Shown here: positions 45,421 through 53,061 of the stretch, piece after piece
Layout: the number at the start of each line of letters is the position of its first letter
Numbering within the stretch: position 1 is the first letter of the stretch
Assembly (NCBI RefSeq): GCF_003852545.1
Contig: NZ_QAJR01000012.1
Location: 50,942-114,941, forward strand
Direction: 5' to 3'
DNA from: Acidovorax sp. FJL06
Lineage (GTDB): Bacteria; Pseudomonadota; Gammaproteobacteria; Burkholderiales; Burkholderiaceae_C
Length of the DNA stretch: 64,000 nt
Translations under genes and position numbers: made by a program
The notes under the pieces: model-generated
The model's database searches: none
Told to the model about the DNA's origin: nothing
What the model saw: only the letters and a program-made list of their open reading frames with translations

Positions 45421-47157
45421 ATGCCCCCTTTGCCGTCCCTCGAAAGCACGCGCAGCGTTGCGCCCACCCCTGAGTTGAAGAGCCCGGGCGCCTCGCCGCA
45501 GGATGCTGCCGCCGAGCGCGCCGCCATCGCCCAGGGCACCGAGGAGGCCGTGGCCGCCCAGCTCGACCAGGGCGCGGCGGCACTGGGCCAGGCGGTGTCG
45601 CTGTCGCCCCTGGCGCCGCTGTCGGTGCCCGTGTTCCGCATGCTCTGGTTCACCTGGGTGGCGGCCAACACCTGCATGTGGATGAACGACGTGGCGGCCG
45701 CCTGGCTCATGACCACGCTCACCACCTCGCCCATCCTGGTGGCGCTGGTGCAGTCGGCCTCCACCCTGCCCGTCTTCCTGCTGGGCCTGCCCAGCGGTGC
45801 GCTGGCCGACATCCTGGACCGGCGGCGCTACTTCATCGCCACGCAGTTCTGGGTGGCGGCCGTGGCGCTGGTGTTGTGCGGGTTCATCCTGGCGGGCGGC
45901 ATGACGGCGCCGCTGCTGCTGGCGCTCACGTTTGCCAACGGCATCGGCCTGGCCATGCGCTGGCCGGTGTTCGCGGCCATCGTGCCCGAACTGGTCAGCC
46001 GCCCGCAATTGCCCGCCGCCCTGGCGCTCAACGGCGTGGCCATGAACGCCTCGCGCATCATCGGCCCGCTGCTGGCGGGCGCCATCATCGCCAGCGCGGG
46101 CAGCGCCTGGGTGTTCGTGCTCAATGCCGTGCTGTCCATCCTCTCGGGCCTGGTCATCATGCGCTGGAAGCGCACCCATGTGCCCAGCCCGCTGGGCCGC
46201 GAAAAGCTGCCCAGCGCCATGCGCGTGGGCCTGCAGTTCGTGCGCCAGTCGCCACGCATGCGCGCCGTGCTGTGGCGCATTGCCATCTTCTTTTTGCACG
46301 CCACGGCGCTGCTGGCGCTGCTGCCGCTGCTGGCGCGGGGCCTGGAAGGTGGCGGTGCGGGCACCTTCACGCTGCTGCTGGCATCGATGGGCGCCGGCGC
46401 CATCACGGCCGCCATGTTTTTGCCGCGCCTGCGCCAGGCCATGGCGCGCGATGTGCTGGTGATGCGCGGCACGATGCTGCAGGCCGCCGCCACCGGCGTG
46501 ATGGCCGTGGCGCCCAATGTCTATGTGGCCGTGCCCGCCATGTTCGTGGGCGGCATGGCGTGGATCACCACGGCCAATTCCCTGTCCGTATCGGCCCAGC
46601 TCGCGCTGCCCAACTGGGTGCGCGCGCGCGGCATGTCGATCTACCAGATGGCCATCATGGGCTCCACCGCGCTGGGGGCTGCCGTGTGGGGCCAGGTGGC
46701 CACGCTGAGCGATGTGCACCTCAGCCTGGGGATTGCCGCCGCCACGGGCGTGGTGGCCATGGCGCTGGTGCAGCGCCTGGTGGCCGACCGCAGCATGGAG
46801 GAAGACCTGAGCCCCTCGCGCGCCTTCAAGGCGCCGGTGGCCGACGCGCCTCCTGGTGCCGGGCATGTGGTGGTCACCATCGAATACTTCATCGACCCCG
46901 CCCGCGCCGCCGAATTCCGCGCCGTGATGCAGGAGAGCCGGCGCAGCCGCCTGCGCCAGGGCGCCTTGGGCTGGCAGCTGCTGCACGACATCAGCCAGCC
47001 TGCGCGCTACGTGGAGCGCATCGAGGACGAGTCGTGGACGGAGCACCTGCGCCGCTTCGACCGCGTGACGGCGTCGGACGTGGCGCTGCGCGACCGCAAG
47101 CTGGCCTTCCATGTGGGGGACGCGCCGCCGCGGGTGACAAGGTGGGCGGTGGAGTAG
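45421..47157 (+). CDS. MFS exporter with C-terminal ABM-like domain
   Basis: 578 residues. The ATG at 45421 is the most plausible start; the frame extends to 45301 without ribosome site. A polar N-terminal extension of about 75 residues precedes the 12-helix MFS_3-type (EntS-like) transporter core (about 76-460), with LGLPSGALADILDRRRYF as the A-loop signature. After residue about 480 comes a soluble domain of about 90 residues (VVVTIEYFIDPARAAEFRAV, then SRRSRLRQGALGWQLLHDI and ERIEDESWTEHLRRF), resembling antibiotic-biosynthesis-monooxygenase (ABM) folds. The substrate is unknown; export of a small aromatic or siderophore-like compound is a guess. A GC hairpin (47158-47186) follows. Confidence 0.88.
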   Translation: MPPLPSLESTRSVAPTPELKSPGASPQDAAAERAAIAQGTEEAVAAQLDQGAAALGQAVSLSPLAPLSVPVFRMLWFTWVAANTCMWMNDVAAAWLMTTLTTSPILVALVQSASTLPVFLLGLPSGALADILDRRRYFIATQFWVAAVALVLCGFILAGGMTAPLLLALTFANGIGLAMRWPVFAAIVPELVSRPQLPAALALNGVAMNASRIIGPLLAGAIIASAGSAWVFVLNAVLSILSGLVIMRWKRTHVPSPLGREKLPSAMRVGLQFVRQSPRMRAVLWRIAIFFLHATALLALLPLLARGLEGGGAGTFTLLLASMGAGAITAAMFLPRLRQAMARDVLVMRGTMLQAAATGVMAVAPNVYVAVPAMFVGGMAWITTANSLSVSAQLALPNWVRARGMSIYQMAIMGSTALGAAVWGQVATLSDVHLSLGIAAATGVVAMALVQRLVADRSMEEDLSPSRAFKAPVADAPPGAGHVVVTIEYFIDPARAAEFRAVMQESRRSRLRQGALGWQLLHDISQPARYVERIEDESWTEHLRRFDRVTASDVALRDRKLAFHVGDAPPRVTRWAVE

Positions 47158-47241
47158 AGGGGGCGCGAGCGCCGCGAAGGCCCCCTGGGTCTTCTACCAT
47201 CCAGGGGTCCGCTTCACATCCCTGCCTGCCGATCACCTGCC

Positions 47242-47688
47242 ATGAACCGCCTTACGCGCACCAGCATTCTCTTTTTGGCGGCCGCTGCCGCCGGGGCCCA
47301 CGCCGAAGGGGTTCTGGACCCCGCCCTGCTCGGCTGCTGGCGTGCGGCCAAGATCGTCCTGCACACGCAGGATGGCGCCACGGCCGAGGACATCTCGGGG
47401 CGCTGCAGCCTCCACTTCAAGGAAGACCAGTTCGATTCGGTCTGCAAGACCGCCACCGGCATGGCGACCACCACCTACCGCTACCAGATCGTGCGCCCCG
47501 GGGTGTATGCCGCCACCATGGCGGGCAGCAGCTTTCGCACGGAGATGGTCGGCTCGACGCGCGAGTACGCGTACCGCATCGACGGCGACCGGCTGCACAC
47601 CGCCACAGCACCCCCGCCCACGCCCCCTGCCGCACCGGCCGTGGCGCCGCGGGTGGACACCGAGGCCACCAGGACGCCGTGCCCATAA
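47242..47688 (+). CDS. small secreted protein, unknown
   Basis: 148 residues. Signal peptide MNRLTRTSILFLAAAAAGAHA. The mature part starts EGVLDPALLGCWRAAKIVLH, reminiscent of lipocalin-like beta-barrel starts (GxW), with three internal cysteines, a beta-strand-rich centre, and a Pro/Ala-rich tail ending in TPCP. The ATG follows CCTGC without a strong ribosome site. It follows the MFS gene by 84 bases with a hairpin between. Function unknown. Confidence 0.7.
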   Translation: MNRLTRTSILFLAAAAAGAHAEGVLDPALLGCWRAAKIVLHTQDGATAEDISGRCSLHFKEDQFDSVCKTATGMATTTYRYQIVRPGVYAATMAGSSFRTEMVGSTREYAYRIDGDRLHTATAPPPTPPAAPAVAPRVDTEATRTPCP

Positions 47689-47704
47689 CGCAAGGGCCAG
47701 GCCG

Positions 47705-47766
47705 GCGGTTGCTTCTTATTTGATAGCTTCTAGCGCTTGCCCATCAAGCGCTAGCAGGCCAAAACA
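47705..47766. repeat. palindromic intergenic repeat, copy e (reverse orientation)
   Basis: GATAGCTTCTAGCGCTTGCC, then CATCAAGCGCTAGCAGGCC; arms TAGCGCTT (47731-47738) and AAGCGCTA (47746-47753). It lies between the convergent small-protein and mltA genes. Confidence 0.85.
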
Positions 47767-47772
47767 CCCAAA

Positions 47773-48930
47773 TCACCGGGGCCACAGCGCCCACAGCCGC
47801 AGGTTCTGCTTGAGCCGCCCGGCAATGTCCCCGGCCTCCGGGCCCCAGCCCGTGAAGTAGTCCGCGCGCACCGCGCCCAGGATGGCGCTGCCGGTGTCCT
47901 GCGCGAGCACCATGCGGTTGAGCTGCACCTGCGGGCCGCTGGAGGCCAGCCACACGGGCGTGCCGTAGGGAATGCTCTGGCGGTCCACGGCGATGGAGCG
48001 GCCGGGGGTGAGCGGCACGCCCTGCGCGCCACGCGGGCCGAAGCCGGCATCCAGTGCGTTCAGTGGCTCTTCGCGGAAGAACACATAGCGCGGGTTGCTC
48101 CACAGCAGCTCGTTGGTGCGCTGCGGGTTGACCGCCAGCCAGGCGCGGATGCCGGGCCAGGTGGCGTCGCGCGTCGCGCCCTGGTCCAGCAGCCAGCGGC
48201 CCACGCTCTGGTAGGGCTGGTCGTTGGTGCCCGCATAGGCCACGCGCACCACGGACACCGATCCGTCGGCCTCGGCGATGCGCAGGCGGCCCGAGCCCTG
48301 GATGTGCAGCACCATGGATTCGATGGGGTCGCGCAGCCAGGCAATGGCGCGGCCGGCGAGCTGCGCCTGGGCTTCGGGCAGGGTGTCGATCTGCTGGCGC
48401 GTGTACCAGGGCTTGCGCGTGCCCAGCCCGGCGGGCACGCGGTAGATGGGCACGGTGAAGCCGTTGCCGGGCTGGCGCGCGGCGTCCATCATGGGTTCGT
48501 AGTAGGCGGTGAGCAGGCCCTCGGCATTGCCGTCCGTGGCCTCGACGCGGTAGGGCTGCAGGCGGGCGATGAGCCAGGCGCGCTGCTCGTCGGCGGTGGC
48601 GATGCTCAGCTGGCGCACGTCGCCGCACAGCGCGGTGAAGGGCGGCGCGGGCCGTTCGCAGCTCTTGATCCAGGCGTTCCAGGCTTCGTGCAGCGCGTCT
48701 TCGGTGAAGCCCGGCAACTCGGCCCAGCGCACCGGCACCCAGCGGCTCTTGGGCTGGGCCAGGGGCGGCGGCAGCGGGCCGGTGTCGCCCGGCAGCACCA
48801 TGGCGCTGGGCGGCAGCGGGGGCGGGATGGCCCCGGGCCGGGAGGGGCTTGGGGCCGGGGGCGTGGAGCAGGCGGCCAGCGTTCCTACAATCAGCGCCGT
48901 CGATACAAGGCGCAGGAGTGTCAATGTCAT
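47773..48930 (-). CDS. mltA: membrane-bound lytic murein transglycosylase A
   Basis: 385 residues. The lipobox LAAC puts the lipid anchor at Cys21. The MltA domain (about 130-280) includes GLLTAYYEPMMDAARQPG and the HIQGSGRLRI segment; the C-terminal 3D domain has IPYGTPVWLAS and VLAQDTGSAILGAVRADYF with the catalytic Asp. It cleaves peptidoglycan glycan strands to 1,6-anhydro ends at the outer membrane. The start is assigned at the signal peptide Met; no ribosome site is visible, and the start codon shares the tetranucleotide CATG with the divergent small gene. Confidence 0.95.
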   Translation of the reverse strand: MTLTLLRLVSTALIVGTLAACSTPPAPSPSRPGAIPPPLPPSAMVLPGDTGPLPPPLAQPKSRWVPVRWAELPGFTEDALHEAWNAWIKSCERPAPPFTALCGDVRQLSIATADEQRAWLIARLQPYRVEATDGNAEGLLTAYYEPMMDAARQPGNGFTVPIYRVPAGLGTRKPWYTRQQIDTLPEAQAQLAGRAIAWLRDPIESMVLHIQGSGRLRIAEADGSVSVVRVAYAGTNDQPYQSVGRWLLDQGATRDATWPGIRAWLAVNPQRTNELLWSNPRYVFFREEPLNALDAGFGPRGAQGVPLTPGRSIAVDRQSIPYGTPVWLASSGPQVQLNRMVLAQDTGSAILGAVRADYFTGWGPEAGDIAGRLKQNLRLWALWPR

Positions 48931-49072
48931 GGGGCTGATTTTGCTTGAAGCGCTGCTTGCGCTGGTGGTGCTGGTGGCCATCGTCTGGTGGACCATGTTC
49001 TCCGGGCGCAAGGGGGGCGAACTGAAGCCGCCTCCTGAGGCTCAAGACCAGGACAAGCCGCCGTCGGCGTGA
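48929..49072 (+). CDS. 47-residue single-helix membrane protein
   Basis: One hydrophobic helix (MGLILLEALLALVVLVAIVW) is followed by WTMFSGRKGGE and a Pro/acidic tail. AGGAG lies 10 bases upstream. It is oriented away from mltA; the two ATG codons share the palindrome CATG. Its length and composition are normal for a small membrane protein, but coding status rests only on the ribosome site and amphipathic layout. It is too short to recognise. Confidence 0.55.
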   Translation: MGLILLEALLALVVLVAIVWWTMFSGRKGGELKPPPEAQDQDKPPSA

Positions 49073-49096
49073 GTCCTTGCTTGCCTGCGTGCTCGC

Positions 49097-49414
49097 CTAC
49101 GCGGGCGTGCGCTGCAGGTGGCGTTCGCGCAGGAGCAGGAACAGGGGGAGCGCCAGCGAGGGGCCGACGCCCAGGCCCAGCAGCGGCAGCCACCAGCGGC
49201 GCATGCCCAGCCGGCGCCCTTCGGCCACGATGAAGATGGCCGCCGCCGCCCCCGAGACCAGCACGTCGGACCAGGCAAATGCGGAAAGGGGCGTGGCCAG
49301 GGCCTGCTGCACCAGCAGCGGCATGTCCAGCCCGTGGGCGGCCAGCCAGGGGGCAAACTGCGCCAGCGGGAGCACGGTGCCGGCAATGCAAAGAACGGTG
49401 TAGACGAGTGGCAT
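49097..49414 (-). CDS. DUF2834 family membrane protein
   Basis: 105 residues with three hydrophobic helices. The pattern PLAQFAPWLAAHGLDMPLLV, then SAFAWSDVLVSGAAAAIFIV and EGRRLGMRRWWLPLLG, fits DUF2834 membrane proteins. The function of the family is unknown. It converges with the 47-residue gene (24-base gap) and follows the FixJ-type regulator on the same strand. Confidence 0.85.
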   Translation of the reverse strand: MPLVYTVLCIAGTVLPLAQFAPWLAAHGLDMPLLVQQALATPLSAFAWSDVLVSGAAAAIFIVAEGRRLGMRRWWLPLLGLGVGPSLALPLFLLLRERHLQRTPA

Positions 49415-49456
49415 GTAATCTTCCGTGCGGCAGGAGGGGCCCGTGTGGGGTTTGCG

Positions 49457-50086
49457 TCACTGCCCTGTTCGCAGCAGGTTGGCCAGTTCCACGGCCGACT
49501 TGACCTGCATCTTGTCGAACACGCGCGAGCGGTGCACTTCCACCGTGCGCACGCTGATGTCGAGCTGGTCGGCGATCAGCTTGTTGGGCAGGCCGGCCAC
49601 CACCAGGTCCATCACGTCGCGCTCGCGGTCGGTCAGGTCAGCGAGCCGCACCTGCAGGCCGCTGCGCTCGCGCAGCTGCAGCAGGCGTTCAGAGGACTGG
49701 GCCAGCGCCTGCTCGATGCGGTCCACCAGCGCGTTGTCGGAGAAGGGCTTTTCGCAGAAGTCGAAGGCGCCGCGCTTGACGGTGTCCACCGCCGTGGGCA
49801 CGTCGGCATGGCCGGTGAGAAAGATCACCGGCATGGTGGCCAGGTCGCCCCGCGCGGCGAGCAGGTCGAACAGCGCCAGCCCGCTCATGCCCGGCATGCG
49901 CACATCCAGCAGCAGGCAGCAGGGCTGGCGCTGGGCCGGGCGGTTTTGCAGCGTGGCGTCGAAGGCCTCGGCGCTGTCAAAGGACTCGCTGGGCAGCCTG
50001 CGCGAGCGCAGCAGCCAGGCCAGGGCTTCGCGCACGCTGGCATCGTCGTCCACGATGTACACGGTGGCGTTGGTGATGGGCTCCAT
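49457..50086 (-). CDS. FixJ/NarL-type response regulator
   Basis: 209 residues. The receiver domain has DDD (13-15), phosphoacceptor Asp61 in CLLLDVRMPGMSG, Thr in FLTGHADV and Lys in CEKPFSD. A LuxR-type helix-turn-helix follows: LTDRERDVMDLVVAGLPNKL, then ISVRTVEVHRSRVFDKM. FixJ-like. The start is set at MEPITNATVYIVDDD; the longer frame overlaps the kinase. It is immediately downstream of the PAS kinase gene (86-base gap), so they form a two-component pair, probably of the DctS/DctR or FixL/FixJ type. Confidence 0.93.
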   Translation of the reverse strand: MEPITNATVYIVDDDASVREALAWLLRSRRLPSESFDSAEAFDATLQNRPAQRQPCCLLLDVRMPGMSGLALFDLLAARGDLATMPVIFLTGHADVPTAVDTVKRGAFDFCEKPFSDNALVDRIEQALAQSSERLLQLRERSGLQVRLADLTDRERDVMDLVVAGLPNKLIADQLDISVRTVEVHRSRVFDKMQVKSAVELANLLRTGQ

Positions 50087-50171
50087 AGGTCGGTTCAGTT
50101 GTCTATTGCATTGACTGCCACGCGCAGCCCACGAAACCGGCAGGGCCCGCGCGGGGCCGCCGCGAATCGCT

Positions 50172-52238
50172 TCAGGGGGGGGGCTCATTGTTCACAGGCA
50201 GCGTGAAGGTGAATACCGTACCACGCGGCTCATGGGGCGCGAATCCGAGGAAACCACCGTGCTGCTCGATCACGGTGCGGCACATGCTCAGGCCCAGGCC
50301 CATGCCCTCGCGGCGGGTGGTGAAGAAGGGGGTGAACAGCCGTTCGGCCACCTCGGGCGGGATGCCGGTGCCCAGGTCGGTCACGGTGAATTCGATCCAG
50401 CCACTGTATTTGTTGGAGGCCGCACGCCGCACCCGGATGTCGAGCACGCGGGTGCGCACCGTGGGGTCGTCCATGGCCTGCATGGCGTTGCGCGCCAGAT
50501 TCAGCAGCACCTGCTCGACCATGGTGCGGTCGCACAGGGTGGGGGCCAGGCCCGGCTCCACGGTGGTGTGCACCCGCACGCCGAGCTTGCGCGCCTGCAG
50601 GCTCACCAGCGGCAGGATGGCGTCCAGCAGCTGCTGTGCATGCACTGCCTCGCGCGCCTGGTCGCGGCGGCGCACGAAGTCGTGCACGCTCTTGATCACG
50701 CGGCCTGCGCGCTCGGCCTGGCGGGCGATCTGGCGCATGGCCATGCGCACGTCGTCCAGCGCATCGGGCGCGGCCGGGGCGCCGCCGGCAGTGGCCGGGG
50801 CCGAGGGCGGCGCGGCCTGCTCCAGCAGGTTCAGTGAGCCGTTGGCATAGCTCGAAATGGCGGCCAGCGGCTGGTTCAGCTCGTGGCTGAGCAGCGAGGC
50901 CATCTCGCCCACCGTGGCCAGCCGGGCGGTGGCCTGCAGGCGCTCCTGCGAGGCGCGCGAAAGTTCCTCCACGCGGCGTTGCTCGCTGATGTCCAGGAAG
51001 GCGCTCATCCAGCCGGTGTGTTGCCCCTGGGCGTTGATCAGCGGCGCCTCGATGATGAGTACGGGAAAGCGCGTGCCGTCCTTGCGCATGAATTCGGACT
51101 CGAATCCTTCGCGTGGCGGCATATAGCCCGCAAAACGGGTGGCCTGGCGCTGCTGGTATTCCTCCACCCGCTCGGGTGGCCAGTAAGGCGCCGACATGCT
51201 CAGGCCCAGCAGCTCCTGGGGGGCAAAACCCACCATCTCGCAGAACGCCGGGTTCACATAGGTGATGCGGCCCTGCAGGTCGCGTGCACGCAGGCCGGTG
51301 ACGAGCGAATCCTCCATCGCCTTGCGAAACGCCAGCGCATCGGCCAGGTCGCGCTCGGCGCGCAGGCGGCGGCGGTTGTCGCGCACCAGCACCACCATCA
51401 CCGTCACCAGTGCAATCGACATGGCCGTGACCAGCGCCGTGAGCACATTGGGGAACAGGCTGGGCGCGGTGTGCCAGCCGTCCATGCGCAGCACCAGGGT
51501 GCCGCCGGGCAGGTCCAGCAGGTGCTGGGCGGTGAACATGCGCGAGCCCCGGCGGGCCGCGCCCATCACGGCCAGGCGCGTGCCGTCGGGTTCGGTGAAC
51601 GAGGCCTCCTGGCTGCGCGTGAGGTTGTGCGCCACCAGGTTGATGAGCACGTCCTGCAGCGAATAGGTGGCCACCAGGAAACCTGTGGCGCGCCCGCCGG
51701 TGGACAGGGGCACGCACAGCTCCATCATCTCCGAGCCCAGGCCGTCGCCATGGGGCTGGAAGTAGCTGCTGGAGTACGCGGGGTTGCCCAGGCGCCGGGC
51801 GTTGGCGCAGGCGATGGTGAGGTCGGACTGGTTGCTGTCGCGCAGCCGCATGTCCCAGGCCACCGGGCGGTAGGGCGACTGCACATGGGTGCGCATGCGC
51901 AGGTTGGCATCGCGCAATTCGATGCGCACCAGCTCGCGCCGGTTGCGCAGCAGCTCGGAGGCTTCGACCTCCCAGGCCAGCTGGCCCGGGTTGTCGGCCG
52001 GCAGGGCCTGCAGGCTTTGCAGGTTGCGCGTGAGCGCGGTGCGGATGTCGGACACCGCGTCGGCCGTGTCGCGCTCCAGGCGCGACTGCACCTGGCTGGC
52101 CTCGTAGCGCCCCGCCAGCCACACCATGGTGGCCAGCATCGACACCACCAGCAGCACCAGCGCCGTCCACAGCGACCAGCGCCGCCAGGCGCCGCGCCAG
52201 CGCTGCAGCAGGGTGCGTTGTGGTTTGGGAGGGTTCAC
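50172..52238 (-). CDS. PAS-domain sensor histidine kinase (DctS/FixL type)
   Basis: 688 residues. A first helix (about 23-45) and a second (about 265-290) flank a periplasmic sensor region of about 215 residues; a cytoplasmic PAS domain (about 305-420) has DLQGRITYVNPAFCEMVGF. The H box GEMASLLSHELNQPLAAISS has its His near residue 452 (FixL/NtrB type). The ATP-binding domain has LNLARNAMQAMDDP, VTDLGTGIPPEVAERLF and GMGLGLSMCRTVIEQHGG. The pairing with a FixJ-like regulator recalls DctS/DctR C4-dicarboxylate sensing, but no dct genes are in the window. The ligand is unknown. The stop precedes the regulator by 85 bases. Confidence 0.93.
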   Translation of the reverse strand: MNPPKPQRTLLQRWRGAWRRWSLWTALVLLVVSMLATMVWLAGRYEASQVQSRLERDTADAVSDIRTALTRNLQSLQALPADNPGQLAWEVEASELLRNRRELVRIELRDANLRMRTHVQSPYRPVAWDMRLRDSNQSDLTIACANARRLGNPAYSSSYFQPHGDGLGSEMMELCVPLSTGGRATGFLVATYSLQDVLINLVAHNLTRSQEASFTEPDGTRLAVMGAARRGSRMFTAQHLLDLPGGTLVLRMDGWHTAPSLFPNVLTALVTAMSIALVTVMVVLVRDNRRRLRAERDLADALAFRKAMEDSLVTGLRARDLQGRITYVNPAFCEMVGFAPQELLGLSMSAPYWPPERVEEYQQRQATRFAGYMPPREGFESEFMRKDGTRFPVLIIEAPLINAQGQHTGWMSAFLDISEQRRVEELSRASQERLQATARLATVGEMASLLSHELNQPLAAISSYANGSLNLLEQAAPPSAPATAGGAPAAPDALDDVRMAMRQIARQAERAGRVIKSVHDFVRRRDQAREAVHAQQLLDAILPLVSLQARKLGVRVHTTVEPGLAPTLCDRTMVEQVLLNLARNAMQAMDDPTVRTRVLDIRVRRAASNKYSGWIEFTVTDLGTGIPPEVAERLFTPFFTTRREGMGLGLSMCRTVIEQHGGFLGFAPHEPRGTVFTFTLPVNNEPPP

Positions 52239-52245
52239 GGGGTGG

Positions 52246-53061
52246 TTACAGCACGCGGTGCGTCAGGGCGGGGAGCTGGGCGCGCACCGCGCGCAGCCGC
52301 TGCGCGTCCAGCACGCCCGCTACGGTGCCTGGCCCCTGGTCCTGCTGCGCGAGCACCGTGCCCCAGGGGTCCACCAGCATGCTGTGGCCCCAGGTGTGGC
52401 GCCCGTTCTGGTGCACGCCGCCCTGGGCGGGGGCCAGCACATAGGCCAGGTTTTCAATGGCGCGGGCGCGCAGCAGCACCTCCCAGTGGGCCTGCCCCGT
52501 GGTGTGGGTGAAGGCGCTGGGCACCAGCAGCAGGTCGGCGCGTGCGCGGGCATGGGCCCGGTACAGCTCGGGAAAGCGCAGGTCGTAGCACACGGACAGG
52601 CCCACGCGCCAGTGCTGGCCATCGCGCGCGTGCAGGTCGAACTGCACGGGGGCGTTGCCGGCCTCAATCACGCGGCCCTCGTCGTACTGCTCGCGCCCAT
52701 TGTCGAAGCGGAACAGGTGGATCTTGTCGTAGCGTGCCACGCAGGCGCCACTGGGGTCGAAGACCAGCGTGGTGTTGCGCACGCGGTCCGGCGCGGCGGT
52801 TTGCAGCGGCAGGGTGCCGCCCACGATCCACATCTGCAGCGTGCGCGCCGTGTCGGCCAGAAAACGCTGGATGGGGCCGTCGCCCTCGGCCTCGCGCAGC
52901 GCGAGCTTGTCGGTGTCCTTGTGGCCCATCAGGCCGAAGTACTCGGGCAGAACGGCCAGCTCGGCACCGCTCCGGGCGGCGTCTTCCAGCAGGGTGCGGG
53001 CCGCACGCAGGTTGTCGTCGCGCTGGGGGCCGGACACCATCTGAATGGCGGCAACTTTCAT
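52246..53061 (-). CDS. nitrilase-superfamily amidase (Nit1-like)
   Basis: 271 residues. The catalytic triad is visible: Glu40 in LAVLPEYFG, Lys about 112 in YDKIHLF, and Cys about 158 in LSVCYDLRFPELYR. The layout fits bacterial Nit1/deaminated-glutathione amidase-type proteins. It probably hydrolyses an amide in the cytoplasm; the substrate is inferred from the family only. Its start overlaps the stop of the YhdP-type gene (ATGA), and the kinase gene follows after seven bases, so a common transcript is likely. Confidence 0.92.
   Translation of the reverse strand: MKVAAIQMVSGPQRDDNLRAARTLLEDAARSGAELAVLPEYFGLMGHKDTDKLALREAEGDGPIQRFLADTARTLQMWIVGGTLPLQTAAPDRVRNTTLVFDPSGACVARYDKIHLFRFDNGREQYDEGRVIEAGNAPVQFDLHARDGQHWRVGLSVCYDLRFPELYRAHARARADLLLVPSAFTHTTGQAHWEVLLRARAIENLAYVLAPAQGGVHQNGRHTWGHSMLVDPWGTVLAQQDQGPGTVAGVLDAQRLRAVRAQLPALTHRVL

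Noticed and set aside
47158-47186. AGGGGGC/GCCCCCT hairpin right after the MFS gene
   Set aside because: A stem of seven pairs without a T-run; mentioned with the gene but not called a terminator.
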